A DNA stretch of 64,000 bases from Sequoia sempervirens (Eukaryota > Streptophyta > Pinopsida > Cupressales > Cupressaceae), in assembly GCA_007258455.2 (NCBI GenBank), contig VDFB02252616.1, positions 125,349,625-125,413,624 of the forward strand. Direction: 5' to 3'. Positions 12,792 through 24,095 of the stretch are shown here, piece by piece. The number at the start of each line of letters is the position of its first letter. Within the stretch, counting starts at the first letter, position 1. Position numbers and translations under genes: made by a program. The notes under the pieces are model-generated. The model did no database searches. It was not told the DNA's origin and saw only the letters and a program-made list of their open reading frames with translations.

Positions 12792-15700
12792 TGTCACGAC
12801 CCCTATTTTCAAAAAGTAATTCATAATCCAATATTATCATTTTAAGGCATCTAGTATTTAATTTAGTGAATGACTATATTATTCATATATTTAATTAAAT
12901 TAATTAATAGTGGAATAAAAGTGCAAGGAAATTAAAGAATTAATTATTATTATTTTTAATTAAATCATAATTCTTATTATTTAGGATAATTACTTTATTT
13001 ACAATTGATAATTATTTCAATGCAATTAACATGGTATTTCTTTAATATTTACTAAGGATAAATATGTGAAAAAATAAATAAATAAAATAAAATAAATCTT
13101 ATAATTTATTTTCAAGATTCAGTTGGAAATCTTTAAAGGAAGGGAGAATCCATAATGGAAACATACGATTGTTTTCACAATTTTCTTGTTTTCCCTACAA
13201 CATATAATAGAAGAAAAATGGGAATAGCTTCGTAATCTTTCTTTTCCTCTACAAAATGATAACTGAAAATGGACATGGGAAAATAGTTTTGGAAGCACAA
13301 CAAAATGCGATCGGTGGAAGATAAGAGGAAACAAAAAGAAGAGGGGAACAACTCAAAGAAAATTCCAGTTTTCATGTTCTTCTCCACTACTTCTAATTTC
13401 AAAATGTGTAGATAAATGAATACCTGTAAAAGATTGAATTCCTTCTTTTAAAGCCCCAATTGTCTATTCATGTATTTAGAGTTTAATTGTAAAATTTTAT
13501 GTGTGGAGTTCTGTATTTTTAGTATTCTTTTGGTGGTTTATGTATTTGTATATATCAATACCCATCTACCTATATCTTCCTTTTGAATTAGGGATAACAT
13601 GAAACCTTGCTCGATGCTTTTTCCAACCCAACGACATCCATGATTTGCTCTGTGGTTTTAGTAATCTTGAAGTGGAGGAACATTTATCTTTCTTTTATTT
13701 TATTTTTTCTTCTTTTGAATAGCTCTAAATCAAAATTTCCACCAAGCCTTTAGAAGTGCCGGCACAAACTCAAAGCATTTGTAGGAGATGAATCTTGACC
13801 TAAGAAATTAGGGATTTAGAATCCACATTTTCGTCTATCTTTTTTAGGATTTTTAACAACTTTGAATGTTTGTGAATGAAAACCTCATAGTTTATCTTGA
13901 ATGTAGCTCAAAGTTATTTAACACCATTAAGCAAGCAATGATATTGGTAGAATGTTTGCATATATCAAAATGATGAGAGTCATATCTTTGAAAAGCATAC
14001 CAAATTTTTAGGGTTGAGCTAAGTTTAAAAAATGTGAGGGGGACTTGTTCCAACCGTGCCCTTCCCATTAGAGAGGGTTGCGCTGTGGAGGCAACACCCT
14101 CCACAAGTCATGTACTGTGGAGGGGGCGTTTCCCTCCATAGGTAGTACCTCCCCAATGTGAGGCTGTCTATAGAGGTTAAATAATCTCTCTGACTCCAAT
14201 GTCAACCTGTCAATCTTTCGTAGTTGCAGCACCCTAAAATAAAATATTGTCAATATATATCATATTAGAGTACTTTTGATGATTTCCAAACTTCAAACCT
14301 GAGCAAGTCTCTGGAAACTCACCACCAAACCTTATCCATGCTATGGGTTATATGGGGATAAACATTAACAAATATGATGTACGTTAATAGCTTTGTGTTC
14401 AAATGGGTAGCTTTGTGGTTAAATTATCTAGTGTAATTGGATGTCCATGGTGCAATAGTGATTGCAATCCCCACCTTTGTTATCCAAAGTGATCGTCTAA
14501 TTTCATTATTGTCTACTGAGGACTATGATCTAACTTCATTATTATTTACTCAGAGTTGTGTTCTATCTTAGTTATTCTCTATAAAAAATTGTGCTTCATT
14601 ACTCATTATTTTGAAATTACAATCAGAGTATTAATATTTTGTTGATCTTTTATAATACTTGTTAATTATCCTAAAATTATGATTATAGATTCAAGGCAAT
14701 TGGTTAGTTGATATCACTATTGGATTAATAAGTAAATATAGTTATAAATGATTTAAATCCTTACAATTTGAGTGTGAGTATATTATTTCATATAATAATT
14801 GAACTATTATAAAACACTTCATATGGCCATATCATAATGTCTAAAAGAAAACATCATCAAACACATATGCAATTCTTTTGTCGCAATCACCTAACTGCCC
14901 TTCCATAGAACTCTTGGAAATGAAGAGGGATAGATGTTGTGATATGAGAGATGGATCCTTGTATAATAGGGACTGCCAGATTTTCGGTTTTAGCTCCTTG
15001 TTACATTCCAAAGAACACTAGTTTGAAAAGTGAGCTTCAAATTCTAGATTCGTCCTCTTTAGAAAATGGATTTTTATTATAGTAGATTTCTCAAGTGCCA
15101 TTTTCTACATCCTCTGCATGATGAAGGATAACCTGCCTCTTATTACTTCCACCTCCTTGTAGCATCTTCAATGTGAGACCTGTCGATGCATCAAGTCTAA
15201 TTCCAAAATAATTCCTATATAATTGATAACTCAACATAAGGTATGTAGTTTTCCAATGTAATTATACTCTTTTCCATTGATAAAACTAATAGGTGTTCTT
15301 CTATGGGCATATATATATTATATATATATTATATGACAATTTTGACCATACCTTTAACAATTTTTATTTCCTCTGAGAACTATTTTTGAGTTCTATTTGG
15401 TCTTGTACACTATCTATTTATATTTTTATATGATTTCTAAGCTTTCTAAATTTTCTTTGTGGATATATGCATAAAGAAGACTTGCAATTTTATCAATTCA
15501 ATGCATGCAATGAAGATTTCATGTTAAACATATTACTTAAACTTGCTGATATTGTTTGTATGTTAATTTGGATTTTATAAGGAAGAATATTCATATTCTC
15601 TTATAGATCACTAAATTTAGGAGTCAACATTCTTATTATTTTTGCATAAGCATGTGTGCATTTAACAGTGCTAGGGTTACTTTCATTAAGCTTTATGTAA

Positions 15701-16286
15701 TTGGCATATGATTTTAGTATAATTTTGTGATACTTGAAAGATCATTGAAAGTAGAATTGTATTATTTGAAAATATGGGATGGTTTAACTATAATGTTGAC
15801 ATTACCTTAATTTCACATGGAAGGATGATTCATTGGAGAAACTTGGAAGTGTTGCTTGTAGATTAATGTAAACTATAAAAAAGAACTTTTTTATGCTCCT
15901 TGTTATGTATGATATTCAGAAATGTTCAATGAATGGTCATGTCAATGAAATAGTATGATCATTGCCTATGAGGCACCTTGTATCCATTGAGATTTTCTAT
16001 CCAATAAGGCTCTACCATGAGGCATTTCATTAAGCCAGTGAGGCACTTTTACGAGTGGTTTTTCATCCCTACGAGGGTTTTCCACTCATGAAAATCTTTG
16101 TGTTATGGATTCCTTGTGGATGCATTTATGATTTTACAATTCCCTTAATTTGTATTACAGTATTTAAAATTTGTGTATTGTTGAGGTATAATTCATGTAT
16201 AAGCCTACATGAATAAATCTAATGAAGGCTCAACCTTGTTTATATATATTTTGATTCATTCATGTATGTGACTCCATTTGAATTTA

Positions 16287-16626
16287 GTAATGAAGTAATT
16301 TATATGTATTGAGTATCTTTAATGAACTTTACTTTGAGCATGCATGGATAAAAATGTTGTGCATGTTATCTCCTTTCCTTTACTTGTGATGTGCATTGAT
16401 CACGGAAATTATTTATTTAGAATGTGTATGTTTTTTGACCATTNNNNNNNNNNNNNNNNNNNNGTAATGAATTTATTTATATGTACTAAGTATCTTTAAT
16501 GAACTTGCCTTTGGGCATGCATGGATATAAATGTTATACATGTTGTCTCCTTTCCCCTTACTTGTGATGTGCAATGACCAATGAAAATTATGTATTGTGG
16601 AAAGTGTATGTTTTTCGAGTGTTACA
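16287..16626 (+). repeat. Tandem duplication at LTR 3' end, split by 20-N gap
   Basis: The blocks 16287-16443 and 16464-16626 both run GTAATGAA...TTATATGTA, then GTATCTTTAATGAACTT, GGGCATGCATGGATA (or GAGCATG...) and CTTGTGATGTGCA, with roughly 10 percent difference. Ns occupy 16444-16463. Confidence 0.85.
16444..16463. other. Assembly gap (20 N)
   Basis: There are twenty unknown bases inside the left LTR, exactly between two near-repeats. Confidence 0.99.
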
Positions 16627-16629
16627 TTT

Positions 16630-16648
16630 TGGTATCAAAGCACTCAGG
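16630..16648 (+). other. Primer-binding site, initiator tRNA-Met type
   Basis: TGGTATCAAAGCACTCAGG lies three bases after the left LTR. It matches the usual plant retroelement PBS (TGGTATCAGAGC) complementary to the 3' end of initiator methionine tRNA, with one mismatch in the first twelve bases. Confidence 0.85.
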
Positions 16649-18265
16649 TTCAACACTCGGACCTTGAGTCTACTGTGCTTAGGTTGTATAGTATATGAAC
16701 TTTTTTAATTGAATAGAGAACCCTTGTTGTGGGTGAAGATTCTTTTGATGAGTTGGTGATTCTTTGATGGATGGTTTGAATTGATTAGAAGTTTGGGCAT
16801 AGTCTGATCATTGAGAGAACTTTGGAGGTGTGAGACTTCTACACCTTAAGTGTGTTTTCATAAGATACTTTGCGAGAGTGATGGAATGGAGAATTAAAAA
16901 GGGTGAATGATGAAGTAAGATGAATAGATATACCTGAACCGATAGGGATCAGATAAGGTGACAACCTATGAATGAGGAGGTGATAGTAAAAGTGAATTCA
17001 TAAGAGAAGTATATTGTGAAGAGAGATCTCTCCGATAACTTAAAGGATGAATGAGTTGATAAGATACAAGGAGAAGAAGAAAAGGAGAACTTCCCGAAGA
17101 GAGGAAAAAAGAAGAACTCCTGTGTAGTAAATAAAGTTGTGCATAATGGATAAATATTATTTGAGCCTTCTTGAGGAAAGAGAAACCTAAGATGGAAGTT
17201 TTAAGGAAAAGTTGATTGTTGAGCAATGTCTTATTCCTATAGGAATTAGATCTGATAGAATCCACAAGATCTTATGAAAATGCAAGGATCTGATGTTTTG
17301 AGAATTTTCATTGGTAATTCATGATAGAAATTGAAATGATAAATAACTTAATTTGTCTATCAGGCAAAGTAAGAAGTGATTGATGTGATTGAATCGTGTA
17401 TGCTTGTGCAATGATGCACTTCTTATGCTTCGTAAATGACACATATGTATGGATGATTGCATTCATAGCATAGAATATTGTTTCCATGATTATATTTATA
17501 TGTATACTTGAATGTGAAATATTTGCTATACTTATACTAATGCAGGTTATGTATATTTCATATTATTGTTGTTCATGTGAGAGTGATGCACTAGAAAAAA
17601 ATTTGATTTCTTTGTGTGGATAAAACACTTGAGTAATTATTTCATTTTGCATTTGTGTGTGGGATATACTTTTCATACTCATTGTGTTTAGTAGATTGAG
17701 TAATGATCATTATAAATGCACTACTATAATTTATGCATATTTCAGCTCAAGTTCGAGCAATGCATTTGTGAGAGAGATGCACTTATCATATTCATTTTAT
17801 GAAAATTTGAATGAGTAATTCACATTGTGTACGAGACATGTTCCATATTTGTGCGAGTGAGGCACTATAGGTAAATTATGTTATCATACCCTGTGTGAGT
17901 TAGGCACAAGAGGTTATGTATTCTTGTTTATTGTATCATTGGAATACATGAATTGTAACACCCTTATTGGTGTATGTAAATTGATAGTGTTATATGTTTT
18001 ATTTATTTATTTATTTTGAGCATTTATGAATAATTCATGGAATACATGTCATGGATATATATATTTCATGTTATGGACGTACCTTTATCTCCTTACTTGA
18101 AAGTGTCATGGGTGATAAATTTTAAGCTTACCTTCCGGGACAGGATGTCGAATGTGGATTAACAGAGAAGGTGATCTTCTTTTCCAAGATCAACCAAATT
18201 TTCTTCTATATATGCTTTGGCCAAAGCGAGCTGGATCGTTGAAATAGACGGATAATGAATGCCTA

Positions 18266-18358
<93 letters not shown>

Positions 18359-20253
18359 GCATGCATCGAGAGTTTCCCTCCTGCCCTATTATTATTGATT
18401 TCTAGGCACCTCATGTAGAGCCGGGTGTTCTTCAAGTTAGGAAGAATCCCAAGGAAGTGTTATGCTTCATGGTTGGGTGGGAAAAGCACCTTAACCATGA
18501 TTTTGACCTTCGTCTTGCGGAAGACCACTGGGTTATGGAAGCTAAAGATTGATTAAATTTTTTATTTTCTTTATGTAATTCATAAATGGGCTATGTATCA
18601 TTGCATAGATCATTGTATGACTTGATTTTTCAATTGAAATGATTGCACTTCTCTTTCATGCATCCTCGTTGCATTTGTAACATAGTAAAGAATTACATTA
18701 CTATTTCTAATTATAAATTAAAATTTAATTTTTGTTATTAAATTTAGTAACTGCTTGAATCAGTATTGAGCTCTTGGTGATCATTCTAACATCTGGTATT
18801 CTAGTTGCTATGGTAATCAATTTGAACATTTTTCCTTAATAAATAAAATTCTTATCTATGATGTTTCTAATTATGTTGATGATCTTGTGTAACTCGTTGA
18901 TCTTCTTACTTTTTATGTTGTTGATCAAGATGAAGACTCTGTTGTAATTGGTTTGCATTTTCTGCTTACTGAGACTTTTCTTTGTTTAATGTTTTAGTTT
19001 ACTAATGATGATAATAGGTAGTATGGGATGCTTGTTATTCATCATAAAGTCAAATTTTCTGACATCTCATGCGAGTAGGCATGTTGACAAAACAATCATA
19101 ATTGTTCTCCTTCCATCAGTAAATATCTTTGAATATGAAAAAGATTTGTATAGGATAGAAGATTGTATGAAGTAAATTGAATTAGATACATTCTTTTATT
19201 AGATAAAGATCAATAGAGTGAATAGATGAAGACATGATGTGCTAATGAGGCATGTAAGTGTATGGATGCTAGCCATAGGAATCTTTGTTGTTATAAAAAA
19301 ATAGGTATCTGAAGTAAATGATATTCTTGTCAGATGGGTTGTTTTCAACATTAAGGTAAAATAGAGTAAAGAGGTATAAATTTTTTTTGATGTTTTTGAC
19401 TTTGACTTTAGAACCATGAGTGGAGTGATAGTTAGAGACTTCAAAGTTTATGTATGACATATCATTACTTGAATATTGCTTGTATGATGCACTAGCATTG
19501 GTAAGAGTGTTGTGATTCGTAAACATACTAATATATGATGGATGCACTTGCACATGTGGAGATATAACATGTATATAGATTATATGTTTTTATTTAATTA
19601 TTGTTGCTTTTGATTCATGTATATTGATGATCTTCGATCGTAAATGAGTCTCTATATGAGAATCATTTTGCAAGGAAAATACACCTTGGTGAATTGAGAA
19701 CGTGCGTCGATGATATATAGACACACAAGACTATCATTCGTTAAAGAAGGTATGCAGACAAATTTTATTTGCATTTCTACATACTTATGATCAAGTTGTG
19801 ACCTAGTTTAAAACTATTCATATATCCAAGTAGTAGTCATTTTATTTGCAATATTTGATCTTCCCATGAGATATTGACATTTGAATGAGAAAGGAATAGC
19901 ACAAGTGTGTATAAGAAAAGATAGGAATATCAAATGTAGGAAACACAAGCAACTTGACCAGCCTGTCAAACCACAAGGGCATGGTAAGAACAGGTATACA
20001 GGTGCATGAACAGTATTTTGACGTTAAGAAGATAGTTAAAATTGATTCTTTTACCTAAGCATTAAGATGATTAAATCTTATAAAGATGAGGAGGAATTTC
20101 TTTTTTAAAGAATTTTTGAATTTGAATGGGTACTAACGTGGACTAAAGTGCAATGTTGTTTTCATGAGTGTCATAGAAAGACCACTACCATCACAATGGA
20201 GAGAACATTGTTGAGTAGAGGTAACAAGTTGATCATCGGGACGATGATTCTTT
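16649..20253 (+). other. Non-coding interior of the LARD-like element
   Basis: No gag, protease, RT or integrase signature is seen. From about 17590 to 17920, degenerate phrases like GTGAGAGTGATGCACT, GAGAGATGCACTT and GCGAGTGAGGCACTA recur. A short open stretch at about 18403-18552 (EPGVLQVRKNPKEVL, ending in a stop after VMEAKD) has protein-like codon usage, but I do not recognise it. It could be a relic of the pol 3' end. Confidence 0.6.
18268..18355. repeat. (TA)n microsatellite, about 88 bp
   Basis: An uninterrupted alternation of T and A fills the interval. It can extrude as a cruciform and is likely to vary in length between individuals. Confidence 0.97.
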
Positions 20254-20266
20254 AAGGGGGGAAGGA
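20254..20266 (+). other. Polypurine tract
   Basis: AAGGGGGGAAGGA sits directly before the right LTR start TGTCATGACCCC. That is the position and composition of the primer for plus-strand synthesis in LTR retrotransposons. Confidence 0.85.
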
Positions 20267-23200
20267 TGTCATGACCCCTATTTTCAAAAATTAATTTATA
20301 ATTCAATATTATCATTTTAAGGCATCTAATATTTAATTTAGTGAATGAGTATATTATTCATATTTTTAATTAAATTAATTAATAGTGGAATAAAAGAGAA
20401 AGGAAATAAAAGAATTAATTATTATTATTTTAATTAAATAATAATTCTTATTATTTAGGATAATTACTTTATTTGCAATTGATAATTATTTCAAATGCAA
20501 TTAAAATGGTAGTTCTTTAATATTTACTGAGGATAAATATGTGGAAAAATAAATAAATAAATAAATAAAATAAAATAAATCTTATAATTTATTTTCAAGA
20601 TTCGGTTGGAAATCTTTAAAGGAAGGGAAAATCCATAATGGAAACACACAATTGTTTTCACAATTTTTTTGTTTTCATTGCAACATATAACAGAAAAATG
20701 GGAACTGGGAAGGATAGCAAAAACAGAAAAGGAGGAGAAGGAGACAAGACCCCTCAGACAGATCACTTAAGAATTTAAGGAGTTGGCATCTGCTATGATT
20801 TCCGAGGAATGACGAGAAGAATGATGGGGATGTTCAATGGGTTGCATTCTCCAATGCTTGTTCTATAGTCTTTATTTTCATTCGCTGCCTTGGAATCACC
20901 TTCAAATTTATAGAAATGGCTTATGTTGCTAAGGGAGCCTATCTAAATTCCAAATCTTGGGAACTAAAGGGCGTTTTGCATTCTAGAGGCCGTTGAGGAA
21001 ACTATCGGCATTGTTACTCTTTTATTTTTTGGCCTCAGGAGGGTAGCAACTACCTCTTGTGTTCGCATAGGCATGGGAGGTTATTTGTATCTGCTTGAGC
21101 TGTTGTGATGGATAGGAATGCTCACTAGTATGTTCCTCCTCTTCCTTTTTATTATTTCTTTTGTTCTTCTCACCTAGTTTATGATTTATTGGAATGCTAT
21201 ATAGTAGTTTGTTATTTGAGGCATCCAGAACCCCAATAAATAGTTGGCACATTATTTGTTATTCTGAAATATCAAAATCATAAAACCTAAATGCGTAGAA
21301 TGTTCGCACACCTTTATTTTGCACTTGGTCTTTAGATATTATAGTTTATTGAAATAATAATCCTTGACTTTGAGCCTTCACATTATTTTATTTGCATGAG
21401 AAACAACTAGTCTCAGAGATGGTTTCGAGCCCCATCTCTTCTCTCAGTCTATCAAAAGTCCTACTATTCTTTCTTTGATTTAACTAGAGATATCGAAAGA
21501 GTAATTGGAAGAATCTAAATCATTCAAGTAGCCAGGGATCATGGAATAGGTTTGTAATATGCAAATATGGATATGACTTTGTTTCCATATAGCCATGCTA
21601 AAGTTTTCCATCTTCCATTTTGTGGGTGAGATCCAACTAATGCCTAATATATCAACATTATATGTTCTGGTATGACCAAGAGAAAAGGGTGTTGGTTGAC
21701 ATGCACTCAACACTTGGCCAACCTTGGGACTATTGTCCAAGTACTTCCCAATCGAGATTGGCTTTGGTTTCCATGCACATATAAGTTTATGGAAGGATGG
21801 CAAGCACAATTTTATGGATGAAGATGAGTTAGGGACGATGTATAGTATGTTCAAACTAGGGGAAGAGTTTATGGCTAGCGTCTTCCATCATCTTCCATTG
21901 ATAATGGCCTTAACAACTCCATTGCCAAATAGATCAGGCACCTTCTATCAAAAATTTGTTATACTTACATGACCACCATATCTTCACAAATCAAAATAGT
22001 GACGATCTTAAACTTTTGTGGTGGTATTCATATGAGAACCTTCTCAAATGGCCTTATTTTTATGGTCACTCTAACTCAAGTTCTATGTTTCCAATCTGAT
22101 TAATGACCCATAAATCAATTCTACCTCCCTTATAAGTGCTTGTAAAAATAATTTCCCAATACATTAAAATTGAAAATGCTCTATTTAGAGATACTATAGA
22201 TTCAACTGCAGGTAAAAGGTCTAATATTTAACAAGCTTATAATAGTTTTGTGCATACTTCCTCATTTTTCATTGTAGTGTTTTAACAATTCGCTAATAAG
22301 TATTAAGTAAAAACTTTGATATTTATACATTTCATTCAATTGTACATACTAGAAGTTGGATTCAATTTTATTAATGTTATAGCATTGTGTCAAACATTTA
22401 TATTATTTTAATGATACCGTGATAACGATAGTACTCTAGGGAACCTTGATATGTGACTTCTAATTTTATATTCCTTCTTGGAAAATAACTATAAGTGTAC
22501 TTCAGGAGGAATAGATATTTAATAAATAGTTAATAAAGTAAAGAAAGTAAATTAAAGTGGAAGATTAAATGTCAATTATATTTAATTTAAATATATTTAA
22601 GAATTTCTATTGTAGAAAATATTCTAAATGTGATATGCTTATAGGAGGACAAAGTTAAAGAATTGGGTATGAAAATGGGAGATATTTATGACACTTGATT
22701 TATACATATATATATATAGAATTAGATTGCAATTAATCTATGCATATTAGATATCTTGAATTGAATTGGTAATTTTATAAAAAGATAAATAAATGATAAA
22801 CCGTACCTTACCTTATTGAATATTAGGTTTAATGGTGGCACTCCTCTCATGCATCATGGTTTATCAAGTATGTAAGGAGAACTATGGAACTCCCTCACTT
22901 AGTTGATTTCATGTTTTATTTGCATTTGAATGTATACCTTCTTAACTCTTTTATAGTTTTATTCACTTATTGTTGAACTCTCTATGAAGTTATAATCAGA
23001 ATGTGAATGGTTTATGTATTTCAGTATATGTGTCCCATTTGTAAATACTCGGGAACCATTCATGACAATGTTGGCACTATCTAAATTTCATATGTAGGGA
23101 TAATACATCGGTGAAACTTGAAAATGTTGTGTGTAGACTTATGTGACTAGAAAAAGAATTTCCAATGCTCCTTGATATATGAGACACTTATGATAGCCAT

Positions 23201-23677
23201 AATTATGTAATGAATGGTCTTGTCAATGAGACAGTATGACCATTGCTTGTAAGGCATCTTGTAACTATTGAGATTTTGTAGGCATCAAGGCTCTACCGAT
23301 GAGGTATTTCAATAAGCTAGTAAGGCACTTTTGACGAGTGGTTTTTCATCCCTACGAGGGTTTTCGAGTCATGAAATCTCTATGTTATGGATTCCTTGTG
23401 GTTGCATTTATGATTTTGCTATTGTTTTACAACATTTGAATTTACATGCATTGATGATATGACAAATCTTGTGTAAGACTATATGGCTATATCTTAAAAT
23501 GACATAACCTTGTTTTGATACACTTGATTCATGGATGTATGTTATTCCATTTAAATAGAGCTGAAAGTAATTAAAGTATTACTCTTTTCCCACACTGTTT
23601 TATATAGATTTGATTCTATTAAGTTAATTTGGATAGTAAGGGATATAATTGAAACATGAGATTTTTTGTATGTTACA
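20267..23677 (+). repeat. Right LTR (about 3.4 kb), rearranged middle
   Basis: It begins TGTCATGACCCC and parallels the left LTR for about 430 bp, then again at about 23080-23430. The end is placed at TGTATGTTACA (23677), which resembles the left LTR end. The 3' block that is duplicated in the left LTR is not recognisable here. Between about 20700 and 22900 the sequence differs from the left LTR and includes a glutamine synthetase fragment. Confidence 0.7.
21724..21940 (+). pseudogene. FluG-like glutamine synthetase fragment
   Basis: About 72 codons match the catalytic core of the glutamine synthetase fold. They read GLLSKYFPIEIGFGFHAHIS, then SLWKDGKHNFM, then KLGEEFMASVFHHLPLIMAL and TTPLPN. 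In the family this covers the G-x-H-x-H-x-S substrate-binding strand and the KIGE-F-AG--HHLP helix. The wording is closest to the plant FluG/nodulin-type enzymes (C-terminal GS domain) rather than cytosolic GS1. The similarity ends about 21940, and upstream of 21724 I see no continuation. The fragment sits in the middle of the right LTR and has no evident counterpart in the left LTR, so it looks like a captured host gene piece. It cannot be functional. Confidence 0.75.
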
Positions 23678-23682
23678 GTCCA

Positions 23683-24095
23683 GGGTTGACTGTCTTCCAC
23701 TAGCGTTTTCCCTTGTTGTAGCTTTGTGCCTTGACAATCTCTCTGGGGGTTCCCACTCTATTATCTGTCCCCACATCCACTTTCTTGGTTCTTGTTTTCC
23801 TCTTTAGAGTCTATTAGTCTTCGTTTTTAACCCCATCCAACTAAGATTCAGAGGCAAAGGGCTTAGAGTCTGGAGTGAGGATCACAAATTTAGTGGCTTC
23901 CCCAATGAGGTCATCCACACCAATTGGTTGGGAAGAGTAAATGCATGAGGTGTCATTCTCTTTCATAGGCTTTGTAGGGGTAACTATCCCTATCTCCAAC
24001 TATTTTTGAATAGTAACATCAATTTTCTCCATAGCCACACCATGAGGTTGGTTAGTAGCAACAGTAGTGTTATTTGTGTTCCCTATGAAAATGTT
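23683..24095 (-). pseudogene. Unidentified decayed coding fragment
   Basis: Read leftward, about 135 codons keep one frame with only a handful of stops. They have a protein-like composition: acidic and Ser/Thr-rich in the first part (MEKIDVTIQK, CIYSSQPIGVDDLIGEATKF), then basic (LKRKTRTKKVDVGTDNRVGT). A basic C-terminal tail like this occurs in the first ORF of some plant LINEs, but I see no zinc knuckle or other diagnostic motif. It abuts the right LTR of the long element directly. Confidence 0.4.

Larger units (their letters stand above)
12792..16626 (+). repeat. Left LTR (about 3.8 kb)
   Basis: It starts TGTCACGACCCC and ends GTGTTACA. The first about 450 bp match the right LTR closely (for example TTGGAAATCTTTAAAGGAAG at about 13125 and 20608). 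The block at 15830-16140, with GAGTGGTTTTTCATCCC and CTACGAGGGTTTTC, matches 23110-23430. The middle parts of the two LTRs do not align obviously by eye. The last 340 bp contain a tandem duplication split by a sequence gap. Confidence 0.85.
12792..23677 (+). mobile_element. Large LTR element with no recognised coding (LARD-like)
   Basis: The left end TGTCACGACCCC begins inside the protease codons of the host element. A primer-binding site follows the left LTR (16630), a polypurine tract precedes the right LTR (20254-20266), and the right LTR begins TGTCATGACCCC. The LTRs are 3.8 and 3.4 kb and the internal region is about 3.6 kb with no recognisable gag or pol. These sizes recall LARD elements (large retrotransposon derivatives), which have long LTRs and a conserved non-coding interior. 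No target duplication is found: AGATG precedes the left LTR and GTCCA follows the proposed right end. The host element's remaining protease is also missing on the right. A deletion or recombination at the right end is likely. Confidence 0.8.

Noticed and set aside
18159..18362. Reverse-strand open frame encoding alternating Tyr-Ile
   Set aside because: It is the translation of a (TA)n microsatellite.
21480..21854. 124-codon reverse-strand open frame
   Set aside because: It overlaps the forward-strand glutamine synthetase fragment and shows no similarity of its own.
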